Below, in pieces: positions 1 through 5,103 of a DNA stretch of 5,103 bases. Below the pieces are notes generated by a model. The model saw only the letters and a list, made by a program, of their open reading frames with translations. It searched no databases and was not told where the DNA came from. Position numbers and translations under genes: made by a program. The stretch lies in contig JABFRY010000189.1 in assembly GCA_013140955.1 (NCBI GenBank), positions 1-5,103 on the forward strand. Reading direction: 5' to 3'. Origin of the DNA: Acidobacteriota bacterium (GTDB taxonomy: Bacteria > Acidobacteriota > Vicinamibacteria > Vicinamibacterales > UBA2999). The number at the start of each line of letters is the position of its first letter. Position 1 is the stretch's first letter.

Positions 1-944
1 GCTACTGCGCCATCGCCGAGGGACACGAGCGGACCCTCCTGGCGGGCGCGCGCGCAGTGCTCGACCTCCTGTTCCGGGAGTTCTCCGTGCTGCGGCTCGA
101 AACACGCGCCATGGCCACGAGCGCACCCGACCGGCAGTTCCTGGAGCGGCTCGGCGCCCAGGCGGAATGCCGGCTGCACGTCGCCGACGGTGTGCCGGAC
201 GCCGACGCCGACCGTACGCTGTGGGCCCTGGACCGCACCCACTGGCTCCGCGCGCATCCGCTGTCGGAGGGCTTCTGGTCGCCAGACCCGGCGCCACCCT
301 CCGTGGAACTGGCCTCCGACGAGTCCGTCGAGGCGGCGCGCACCCTGCCGGACGGGTGGTACCAGCGGGTGGCCGACCTCGGCGCGCACCGGATTCGCGT
401 CCGTGAGCTCGTCTCCGAGGATGCGCCGTCGCTGCACGAGCATCTCGCCGCCACATCCGTCGCACGGTTCCTGCCGCCCCCACCCAACGGCGTGCTGGGG
501 TTCGAGCGCTTCATCACGTGGGTCCACGAGCGGCGGGCCACGGGCACGACGGTGTGCCTGGGCATCGCACCTGGCCCGGATCGTCCGGCGGTGGGCCTGC
601 TGCAGGTCCACCCGCTCGATCACCAGGGCAAGACGGCCGAGTGGGGCTTCGCGCTCGGCGAGGCGTTCTGGGGCACGGGCCTCTTCACCGGCGCGGCGTC
701 GCTGATGCTCGACTTCGTGTTCGACACGCTGCGGGTGACGCGCCTCGAGGCCCGGGTGCAGCCGGAGAACACGCGCGCGGCCGGCGTGCTGCGGAAGCTG
801 GGGGGCGTCAGCGAGGGCCGCCTGTACCGCGTCCACCCCGCCGACGGGCGCGGCACGGTGAACGAGATCTGGCGGCTGCTCGACTCCGACTGGTACGCGC
901 GCCCGCGCTCGGCGAGGGTGCCAGCCTCCTCCCTCGCGCGCTGA
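1..944 (+). CDS. Tandem GNAT-family N-acetyltransferase (RimJ/RimL-like), 5' end outside window
   Basis: The reading frame is open from the first complete codon at base 3 to TGA at 942-944 (313 visible residues), so the gene starts upstream; the GTG at 57 is internal. GNAT enzymes move an acetyl group from acetyl-CoA to an amine, often a protein N-terminus, small molecule or antibiotic. Visible residues about 128-300 form a complete GNAT domain of the RimJ/RimL type: beta-1 'RIRVRELVSED', a beta-4 segment 'AEWGFALGEAFWGTG' holding the acetyl-CoA loop, then 'RLEARVQPENTRAAGVLRKLG', the usual Asn/alpha-4 region. Visible residues 1-85 look like the C-terminal half of another GNAT domain: 'VLRLETRAMATSAPDRQFLERLGA' matches the second copy's helix-strand pattern, ending in 'LDRTHWLRA' against 'LDSDWYARP'. 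In this first copy the loop glycines appear replaced (HERT where copy 2 has WGTG), so it may not bind acetyl-CoA. Family is firm; the substrate cannot be told. Confidence 0.
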   Translation, partial: YCAIAEGHERTLLAGARAVLDLLFREFSVLRLETRAMATSAPDRQFLERLGAQAECRLHVADGVPDADADRTLWALDRTHWLRAHPLSEGFWSPDPAPPSVELASDESVEAARTLPDGWYQRVADLGAHRIRVRELVSEDAPSLHEHLAATSVARFLPPPPNGVLGFERFITWVHERRATGTTVCLGIAPGPDRPAVGLLQVHPLDHQGKTAEWGFALGEAFWGTGLFTGAASLMLDFVFDTLRVTRLEARVQPENTRAAGVLRKLGGVSEGRLYRVHPADGRGTVNEIWRLLDSDWYARPRSARVPASSLAR

Positions 945-991
945 CGGCCCGCCGCGGGTCGCCTACCGCGCACCCCGTCTGCCTCGCGACT

Positions 992-1009
992 CCCGGTGTT
1001 CCCGGTGTT
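992..1009. repeat. Two tandem copies of CCCGGTGTT
   Basis: The 9-base unit CCCGGTGTT occurs twice head to tail and is followed by CCCC. With only two copies it is probably slippage-type low complexity; no function is claimed. Confidence 0.
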
Positions 1010-1088
1010 CCCCCGGCGCGGCGCCGCACGTTGGGGAATCGCCGTCCGCGCGCACGCACCGCCGCGCGGCTTGCGCGCGGATCCTGAC

Positions 1089-1116
1089 GGGGTGTTCAGA
1101 ATCGCTGCGACACCCC
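1089..1116 (+). other. Inverted repeat, GGGGTGT / ACACCCC
   Basis: GGGGTGT (1089-1095) pairs perfectly with ACACCCC (1110-1116), with a T-G wobble possible at the inner end and a loop of about 12 bases. No T-run follows, so it is not a classic intrinsic terminator. It could be a weak end for the acetyltransferase transcript (about 145 bases after its stop), a leader structure of the next gene, or an operator. Confidence 0.
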
Positions 1117-1123
1117 TGCTGCG

Positions 1124-1150
1124 CAGGCGCATTTCGTGCGCGGGCGCCTG
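1124..1150 (+). other. Inverted repeat, CAGGCGC / GCGCCTG
   Basis: CAGGCGC (1124-1130) is perfectly complementary to GCGCCTG (1144-1150) across a 13-base spacer. A competing 5-bp hairpin, GCGCA (1127-1131) with TGCGC (1137-1141), has a 5-base loop TTTCG. It lies 48 bases before the chosen start of the membrane protein, so it may sit in the mRNA leader or be a protein-binding site. GC-rich sequence makes such repeats easy to find by chance. Confidence 0.
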
Positions 1151-1185
1151 ACGAAAACTTCACGGACTCTTCAGCGGCGGGTCAT

Positions 1186-1190
1186 GAGGG
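1186..1190 (+). promoter_or_regulatory. Shine-Dalgarno GAGGG deciding the membrane protein start
   Basis: GAGGG lies 8 bases before the ATG at 1199, an ideal spacing. The alternative starts, GTG 1136, ATG 1184 and ATG 1214, have weaker or no purine-rich sites at the right distance. Confidence 0.
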
Positions 1191-1198
1191 TCGGCCGT

Positions 1199-1792
1199 AT
1201 GCTCGGTCCCGTCATGGTCCTGCACCTCATCTTCCGCCTCCTCCACTTCGCGGCCGCCATCGGGCTCTTCGCCGCGGTGCTCGTCGAGGTCGTCACCGTG
1301 CACTACGCGCAACGCGCCCAGACACCGGCGCGGTTGCGGTGGGCGACCGAGGCCCTCCCCATCCGCCGGGCTCTCGAGTGGCCGGCCCTGATCTTCATCC
1401 TCACGAGTGGACTGGGCATGGTGCTGGGGGGCTGGGGCTGGCGCTGGCCCTGGATCGACGCTTCGCTGATCGCGATTGCCTTCCTGGCGTGGAGCAGCGT
1501 GGTGGTCGGGCGCGCGCTCGGACGCATCGTGACGCTGGCGGACCAGGGCACGCTCGAGCCCGACGCGGCGGTCACGGCGGGCGGCCGCGGACTGCACCTG
1601 CTCGTGCAGCTGCGGGCGGGCGTCTTCTTCGGATCGATCCTGCTGATGATGATGCGGCCTGGACTCACGGGCACCGTGGTGATCCTCGGCGGCACGATCG
1701 CCGGGTGGATGCTGGTCGCCAACCGGCGCGCCCAGGGTGGCCACACGCACCCGCCCGCGCCGACGGCCGAGCCCGTTCCGGCCCGCCACTAG
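1199..1792 (+). CDS. Small multi-pass membrane protein, DUF2269/CopD-like
   Basis: The product is 197 residues with about five hydrophobic segments: roughly 7-33, 60-81, 86-107, 138-152 and 157-174. Residues 153-154 (RP after the run of three Met) match the 'M-x-K/R-P' pattern I associate with DUF2269 and related CopD-like inner-membrane proteins, whose function is not known. The N-terminal helix 'LHLIFRLLHFAAAIGL' with H9 and H16 also fits that group, in which His residues could bind haem or metal, but this is inference. The C-terminal tail (176-197) is hydrophilic and Pro-rich with HTH, and should be cytoplasmic or periplasmic depending on topology. I chose ATG 1199 because of the GAGGG 8 bases upstream and because the earlier GTG at 1136 adds an Arg-rich stretch without family character; ATG 1184 or 1214 remain possible. 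The gene appears monocistronic and converges on the next gene. Confidence is high for a real gene, moderate for the family. Confidence 0.
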   Translation: MLGPVMVLHLIFRLLHFAAAIGLFAAVLVEVVTVHYAQRAQTPARLRWATEALPIRRALEWPALIFILTSGLGMVLGGWGWRWPWIDASLIAIAFLAWSSVVVGRALGRIVTLADQGTLEPDAAVTAGGRGLHLLVQLRAGVFFGSILLMMMRPGLTGTVVILGGTIAGWMLVANRRAQGGHTHPPAPTAEPVPARH

Positions 1793-1836
1793 AAGCCGCC
1801 GGACGGTCCGCGTCGGCAGTCAGCACCGGTACGAAA

Positions 1837-1864
1837 ACGGGGCCGGCACTCGCGCCGGCCCCGT
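1837..1864. terminator. Bidirectional intrinsic terminator between convergent genes
   Basis: ACGGGGCCGGC (1837-1847) pairs perfectly with GCCGGCCCCGT (1854-1864): an 11-bp stem and a 6-base loop. It sits 44 bases after the + strand stop and 33 bases after the - strand stop. Read on the - strand the stem is followed by TTTCG (TTTT counting the last stem base), so it best serves the SnoaL-like gene. On the + strand the tail is CCTGTGTCT, with only scattered T. Confidence 0.
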
Positions 1865-1897
1865 CCTGTGTCTGAGCCCGATGGGCCGTCCCCGCCC

Positions 1898-2839
1898 CTA
1901 GCGGTATTCGCGGAACCCGGTCGGACGCGCCACCGACGCCGGCGGCGGCGTCTTCATCGCCATGTCCCAGTGCTCCTGGACCATGCCGCCGTCCACGCGC
2001 ACCATGTCGAACCAGTTCCACTTGTACACGCCGTTGGGATTGGCGGGATCGGCCGAGAAGCGCCGCATCATGTAGAGCACGAGGTTGCCGCTCGTCAGGA
2101 TCAGCTCCGGCTCGTCTTTCCACGTCGCACGGATCGGCTCGGGCTGCCGGATGCGGCGGAAGAACTCCACGAACCCGTCACGACCGCCGGGCACGTTGGG
2201 ATTGTGCTGGATGTAGCCGGCCGCCATCACCTTCTCGGCGAGTTCCACGTGCCCGTACTGCAGGATGTCCTTGAACTCCGTATTGGCGATGTCCTCGTTG
2301 GCCTGCTCGGCCTCGGTGTTCATCGGCTTGACGGGCTGCGGTCCCACGCCCGGGATGACCGGTGCCGGAGCGGCGCCGCCAGCGGGCGCCGGATTCCTGA
2401 ACACGCTGTCCCAGTGCTCGGCAACCTTGCCGTTCTCCACGCGGACGATGTCGAAGAAGTTGTACTTGTAGGTCTTCGACTCGTCGTTGGGCTCCTTGGC
2501 CTCGCGTTCCCACACGAAGACCACGTAGGGGCCCTTGGCGAACTGGATGACCGGGGCCGGGTTGAGCGTCGGCTGGATCTCACGCGCCGCGCGACGGCTG
2601 AACACCTGCACGAACGCGGCACGGCCCGTGTTGATGTTGGGGTTGTGCTGCAGGTAGTCCTCGGCCATGTACTTCTCGGCCAGCTCCGTGTGCCCCGCCT
2701 GGAGCACCTCACGCCACCAGTCGCTCACGATCTTCAGGTTGGCCTGCTCCTGGGCCGACATCGGCGCCTGCGCGAAGGCAGGGGCACTGGTCGCCGCCAG
2801 CAGGAGTGCGGCCGCAGCTATGGTTCTCACACGCGTCAT
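1898..2839 (-). CDS. Exported protein with two tandem SnoaL-like (NTF2-fold) domains
   Basis: The 313-residue product starts with a Sec signal peptide: MTRVR, a hydrophobic run 6-16, then 'SAPAFA' with likely cleavage after A23. Domain 1 spans about 29-149 and domain 2 about 174-297. They share matching signatures: 'EQAN' at 31-34 and 178-181, 'ELAEK-x-MA' at 52-59 and 199-206, 'Y-x-QHNP' at 62-67 and 209-214, 'FD-x-VRV' at 129-134 and 277-282, and 'EHWD' at 141-144 and 289-292. The pattern is that of the predicted SnoaL-like aldol-condensation group (COG4922), usually a single domain of about 130-150 residues. The fold makes a pocket for small hydrophobic ligands; the reaction here is unknown. 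A Pro/Ala/Gly-rich linker (149-172) joins the domains. The start is fixed by GGAGG 8 bases upstream and the signal peptide; an upstream start at 2872 would put 11 residues before it. The gene is divergent from the propeller lipoprotein gene. Confidence 0.
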   Translation of the reverse strand: MTRVRTIAAAALLLAATSAPAFAQAPMSAQEQANLKIVSDWWREVLQAGHTELAEKYMAEDYLQHNPNINTGRAAFVQVFSRRAAREIQPTLNPAPVIQFAKGPYVVFVWEREAKEPNDESKTYKYNFFDIVRVENGKVAEHWDSVFRNPAPAGGAAPAPVIPGVGPQPVKPMNTEAEQANEDIANTEFKDILQYGHVELAEKVMAAGYIQHNPNVPGGRDGFVEFFRRIRQPEPIRATWKDEPELILTSGNLVLYMMRRFSADPANPNGVYKWNWFDMVRVDGGMVQEHWDMAMKTPPPASVARPTGFREYR

Positions 2840-2847
2840 CGGGAAGT

Positions 2848-2852
2848 CCTCC
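2848..2852 (-). promoter_or_regulatory. Shine-Dalgarno GGAGG of the SnoaL-like gene
   Basis: On the - strand GGAGG lies 8 bases before the ATG at 2839-2837. It settles the start in favour of the signal-peptide methionine over the in-frame start 33 bases further upstream. Confidence 0.
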
Positions 2853-2908
2853 AGACATGGATGGCCGCGCACCCGTCGAGACGACGCGCGGCGACCGACC
2901 AGTGCGGG

Positions 2909-2914
2909 ATCATA
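2909..2914 (-). promoter_or_regulatory. Candidate -10 box TATGAT for the SnoaL-like gene
   Basis: The - strand reads TATGAT here, one base from the TATAAT consensus, in otherwise very GC-rich DNA. Transcription would begin near 2902, giving a leader of about 60 bases. No TTGACA-like -35 is found at 16-18 bases, so activation by a regulator or an alternative sigma factor is possible. Confidence 0.
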
Positions 2915-2997
2915 TCGCAGCGGGCACCGGACGCCTGCCTGGACCGGGCCGGGCGGAGCCTGAGGACCACCGGGGGAATCCAGGCCACCCTGACGGC

Positions 2998-3011
2998 GGC
3001 ACGCGGGTGCC
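2998..3011. repeat. Inverted repeat GGCAC-N4-GTGCC
   Basis: GGCAC (2998-3002) and GTGCC (3007-3011) are complementary across GCGG. The repeat lies about 30-40 bases before the lipoprotein start and just upstream of the TATAGT hexamer, a suitable place for an operator. Five-base arms in GC-rich DNA are weak evidence. Confidence 0.
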
Positions 3012-3031
3012 TCGCCGCGCGCCGGGCGGGA

Positions 3032-3037
3032 TATAGT
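3032..3037 (+). promoter_or_regulatory. Candidate -10 box TATAGT just before the lipoprotein gene
   Basis: TATAGT matches the -10 consensus at five of six positions and ends 8 bases before the ATG at 3046. If it is used, the transcript would begin at or next to that ATG and be leaderless. No -35 element is evident. The alternative is that it is chance and that GGGCGGGA (3024-3031) acts as a ribosome site for GTG 3040. Confidence 0.
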
Positions 3038-3045
3038 CCGTGCCC

Positions 3046-4659
3046 ATGACGAGACGCCTGTATCCGACCCTGCTGCTGATCTGCGCGCTCGGGCTGAGTG
3101 GGTGCGCGGAGGAGCCAGCGCCGGCCGCCTGGCGGCTCGAGCCCGTCGTGGCGGGTGGATCGCCCTTCCACGGCGTACACGGCCTCCGCTTCGGCGCGGA
3201 TGGCACGCTTTACGCCACGAGCGTCATCGGCCAGTCGATCTTCGCCGTCGACGTCACCACGGGCACCGTGGAGACCTTCGTGGGCCCCCGCGAGGGGATG
3301 GCGGACGATCTCGCCATCGGTCCCGACGGCACGTTCGTCTGGACGGCCATCGAGGACGGCATCGTCTACGCCCGATCGCCCGCGGGAGAGATCCGTCGGC
3401 TGGTCACGGACCGGAAGGGGGTCAACGCCGTCTCCTTCTCCCCCGACGGCGACCGCCTGTTCGCGACGCTGGTCTTCTACGGCGACGCGCTCTACGAGCT
3501 CGACATCGCGGGCGCCCGCGAACCTCGCCTGATCCGCGAGAACCTCGGGGGGCTCAATGCCTTCGAGGTCGGCGAGGACGGGATGATCTACGGCCCCCTC
3601 AGCTTCGGCGCCCGGGTCGTCCGCATCGATCCGGATACCGGCGACATGACCACGGTGTCCGACGCGTTCGAGAGCACGGGCGCGCTGAAGCTCGACGCCC
3701 GCGGAGGGGCGTACGTGCTCGACACCGCAGCACGGGCGCTGAAGCGCGTAGACCTCGCCAGCGGCACCACCACCACGGTGGCGCCCCTGCCCTTCGGGGC
3801 CGACAACCTCGCACTCGACGCGAACGGACAGGTCTTCGTTTCGCTCTCGGAGGTGAACGCCATTCTGGCCGTGGACCCGGCCACGGGCGCCTCGCGCTAC
3901 ATCGTGGAGCCGGCGCCGCTCACCTCCGCCACTGGTCTGGCCGTCACGACCGAGGGCGGCGTGGACACGCTGCACATCGGCGACCTCTTCGGCGGCGTGA
4001 AGCGCATCGAGGCGACAAGCGGTCGCCTCACGCCGACGCCCATCGACGTCTTTCAACCGGCGCACGTCTCGGCGACCGGCGATCACCTCCTCGTGGTGAG
4101 CGAGGTGTTCGGCGCCATCCAGCAGGTGGACCGCCGCACCTACGCGAAGACGGCAGAGTGGACCGACTTCACCGCGCCAGGGGACGCCCTGGAAGCGCCG
4201 GACGGCACGCTGGTGGTCGCGGAGACCGGCACGGGCCGGGTGCTCCGTGTGCGGGGACCCGCGGTGGCCGAGCGCGACGTGGTGGCCGACGGGCTGCGCG
4301 GGCCGCGAGGGCTCGCGTGGGCCGATGCCGACCGCACGAGCGTCTACGTGACGGAGGCCGGAGGGGGACGCCTCCTGCGTCTGACCCTCGACACGGGCAC
4401 GCAGACCGTCGTGGCCGAAGGACTTCGTCAGCCGGAGGGGGTGGCCCTGCTCCCCGATGGCGGCATCGCCGTCATGGAGGTGGCAGCCCGCCGACTCACC
4501 CGCGTCGCCCCGGACGGGACCACCGCGGAACTCGCCGGCGCGCTGCCGGTGGGGCATGCCAACGGCCCCAGCCTGTTTCGGAGCCTGGCCGTCAGCCCTG
4601 CCGCCATCTACTTCAACTCGGACGTGGAGAACGCGGTCTACCGCCTGACGCCCCCGTGA
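3046..4659 (+). CDS. Outer-membrane-type lipoprotein with twelve NHL/SMP-30-like propeller repeats
   Basis: The 537-residue product begins MTRRL, a hydrophobic run, then lipobox L-S-G-C with lipidated Cys20; the +2 residue is Ala, which by the Lol rule favours the outer membrane. Residues 42-537 consist of about twelve repeats of 38-42 residues, starting near 42, 85, 125, 168, 209, 251, 294, 337, 377, 419, 462 and 507. Each has the pattern 'G-x-x-x-L-A-x-x-P-D-G-x-hydrophobic', a strand with 'V/I-x-R-V/I-D', then 'T-G-x-hydrophobic'. This resembles NHL, SMP-30/gluconolactonase and Vgb-type six-bladed propellers, so two tandem propellers (about 42-290 and 294-537) are likely, against one in most relatives. 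Family members are lactonases, lyases or binding scaffolds; no catalytic metal-site set could be assigned. ATG 3046 gives the cleanest signal peptide; GTG 3040, two codons earlier, has a better-spaced GGGA. The gene ends at a stem-loop and converges on a membrane protein gene. Confidence 0.
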   Translation: MTRRLYPTLLLICALGLSGCAEEPAPAAWRLEPVVAGGSPFHGVHGLRFGADGTLYATSVIGQSIFAVDVTTGTVETFVGPREGMADDLAIGPDGTFVWTAIEDGIVYARSPAGEIRRLVTDRKGVNAVSFSPDGDRLFATLVFYGDALYELDIAGAREPRLIRENLGGLNAFEVGEDGMIYGPLSFGARVVRIDPDTGDMTTVSDAFESTGALKLDARGGAYVLDTAARALKRVDLASGTTTTVAPLPFGADNLALDANGQVFVSLSEVNAILAVDPATGASRYIVEPAPLTSATGLAVTTEGGVDTLHIGDLFGGVKRIEATSGRLTPTPIDVFQPAHVSATGDHLLVVSEVFGAIQQVDRRTYAKTAEWTDFTAPGDALEAPDGTLVVAETGTGRVLRVRGPAVAERDVVADGLRGPRGLAWADADRTSVYVTEAGGGRLLRLTLDTGTQTVVAEGLRQPEGVALLPDGGIAVMEVAARRLTRVAPDGTTAELAGALPVGHANGPSLFRSLAVSPAAIYFNSDVENAVYRLTPP

Positions 4660-4699
4660 TGCGGTGCGCCCACGGCCCCACGTGCGCCTGAAACGACAA

Positions 4700-4733
4700 C
4701 GCCGCCGGGCTGCGGGTGCGCAGCACGGCGGCG
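4700..4733. terminator. Bidirectional stem-loop terminator between convergent genes
   Basis: CGCCGCCG (4700-4707) pairs with CGGCGGCG (4726-4733), and GCTGCG (4709-4714) pairs with CGCAGC (4719-4724). One G-A mismatch separates the two helices and the loop is GGTG. It begins 40 bases after the lipoprotein stop and 33 bases after the opposing stop. On the - strand it is followed by TTGTCGTTTC, moderately T-rich; the + strand side lacks a T-run, so termination there may be partial. Confidence 0.
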
Positions 4734-4766
4734 GGAAGTCCGCGCGACGTCGCAGTCAGGGTCTGT

Positions 4767-5103
4767 CTACAGGCCGGCGATGGGACCCACGTAGGCGATG
4801 AGTCGTCCCGTGACGATGGCGCCGAACCAGCACACGAGCGAGACCCACGCCAGGGTCTTGGCCCCGGCCGGAATCTGCCCGCGTTCGATCTCGGCACTCT
4901 GGAAGACCTGACGCTTGATCCGCGCCATCACGTACACCCCGCCGAACACCAGCACGAGCTTCGCGTAGAAGTCCGGGTTGATCCCGCGCGTGGCCGCGTC
5001 GGCCGAGAAGAGCCCCAGGCCGGTGAACAGATTGATGACGAAGCCGAACCAGATCAGGGGGTAGAGCCGTTCGAGCGGCTTGATCGGCGCCTTGGGCCAG
5101 ACG
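4767..5103 (-). CDS. Multi-pass membrane protein, C-terminal part (DUF6644-like), start outside window
   Basis: The - strand frame is open from the right edge to TAG at 4769-4767, giving 111 visible residues; a GTG at 4955 in the same frame is internal. Three hydrophobic segments are visible: 'LYPLIWFGFVINLFTGLGLF', 'FYAKLVLVFGGVYVMARI' and, near the end, 'AWVSLVCWFGAIVTGRLIAY'. The layout (a 'P-L-x-W-x-G' helix, a 'F-x-x-K-L' helix, a polar loop, then a final helix ending 'GRLIAYVG') resembles the C-terminal part of small bacterial membrane proteins of the DUF6644/DUF2214 type. I recall this only as a pattern, and function is unknown. The loop between helices 2 and 3 ('KRQVFQSAEIERGQIPAGAK') is charged. 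The gene converges on the lipoprotein gene and shares its terminator. Confidence is high for a real gene, low to moderate for the family name. Confidence 0.8.
   Translation of the reverse strand, partial: VWPKAPIKPLERLYPLIWFGFVINLFTGLGLFSADAATRGINPDFYAKLVLVFGGVYVMARIKRQVFQSAEIERGQIPAGAKTLAWVSLVCWFGAIVTGRLIAYVGPIAGL

Larger units (their letters stand above)
945..1198. other. Intergenic region between acetyltransferase and membrane protein genes
   Basis: These roughly 250 bases hold no convincing gene; the open frames here are Arg/Pro/Ala-rich shadows. Visible structure includes a tandem 9-base repeat (CCCGGTGTT twice, 992-1009), a 7-bp inverted repeat at 1089-1095/1110-1116 and another at 1124-1130/1144-1150. 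No clear -35/-10 pair could be picked out, although the promoter of the downstream gene should lie here. Confidence 0.
2840..3039. promoter_or_regulatory. Divergent intergenic control region
   Basis: About 200 bases separate the start codons of the SnoaL-like gene and the propeller lipoprotein gene, so both promoters must lie here or in the adjoining coding DNA. No gene is visible in it. It holds a -10-like hexamer for each direction (see separate entries) and a small inverted repeat GGCAC-N4-GTGCC at 2998-3011. No recognisable operator for a known regulator is seen. Confidence 0.

Noticed and set aside
57..59. GTG at 57 as the start of the acetyltransferase
   Set aside because: The frame is open to the window edge, and the residues before this GTG continue the alignment with the second GNAT copy, so the true start is upstream.
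992..1009. The CCCGGTGTT tandem as the beginning of a CRISPR or iteron array
   Set aside because: Only two 9-base units without spacers occur, and no further copies are seen nearby.
1160..1789. A 209-residue - strand frame opposite the small membrane protein gene
   Set aside because: It is charged low-complexity sequence with no motif, whereas the + strand reading gives clear hydrophobic helices and a Shine-Dalgarno site.
1868..3049. A 393-residue + strand open frame opposite the SnoaL-like gene
   Set aside because: It is antisense to a gene with signal peptide, Shine-Dalgarno site and two domains. Its translation is rich in His, Arg, Val and Leu without family motifs, as expected from GC-rich complementary codons.
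2836..4557. A 573-residue - strand open frame opposite the propeller lipoprotein gene
   Set aside because: The opposite strand has a lipobox and twelve regular repeats. The antisense frame is Gly/Arg/His/Glu-rich low complexity and is kept open by high GC.
3102..4691. A 529-residue + strand frame overlapping the lipoprotein gene
   Set aside because: The translation is overwhelmingly Arg, Gly and His and has no domain signature; it is an out-of-frame shadow.
4953..4955. GTG at 4955 (- strand) as the start of the right-edge membrane protein
   Set aside because: It lies inside a predicted helix, and the frame continues upstream with another helix to the window edge.

Overview
This is a high-GC window with good Shine-Dalgarno sites on some genes and strong GC-rich stem-loops at gene ends. 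It reads as the chromosome of a GC-rich Gram-negative-type bacterium. A lipoprotein with a canonical lipobox and an exported protein with a Sec signal peptide support a diderm cell. The mix of families (secreted SnoaL-like protein, propeller lipoprotein, orphan membrane proteins) would fit a soil Acidobacteriota or a similar lineage. That placement is only an inference, since no rRNA or marker gene is present.

Layout, left to right. (1) The 3' part of a + strand gene for a tandem GNAT acetyltransferase enters from the left edge and ends at 944. (2) A roughly 250-base gap with small hairpins leads to a + strand gene (1199-1792) for a small multi-pass membrane protein resembling DUF2269/CopD-like proteins. 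(3) It converges on a - strand gene (2839-1898) for an exported protein with two SnoaL-like (NTF2-fold) domains; an 11-bp perfect stem-loop lies between the two stops. (4) About 200 bases of divergent intergenic DNA separate that gene from a + strand gene (start 3040 or 3046, stop 4659) for a lipoprotein made of twelve roughly 40-residue propeller repeats. (5) A second strong stem-loop separates it from the converging 3' part of a - strand membrane protein gene that runs off the right edge.

The genes do not form one obvious operon or pathway. Each is a single transcription unit, with convergent ends closed by hairpins. The only plausible functional pairing is the divergent SnoaL-like protein and propeller lipoprotein, both exported and sharing one control region. 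A recurring theme is internal duplication: the acetyltransferase, the SnoaL-like protein and the propeller protein all carry tandem copies of a domain normally found alone. I see no CRISPR array, tRNA, rRNA, insertion sequence, integrase, or defence or biosynthetic system. The window looks like ordinary chromosome with several poorly characterised proteins.
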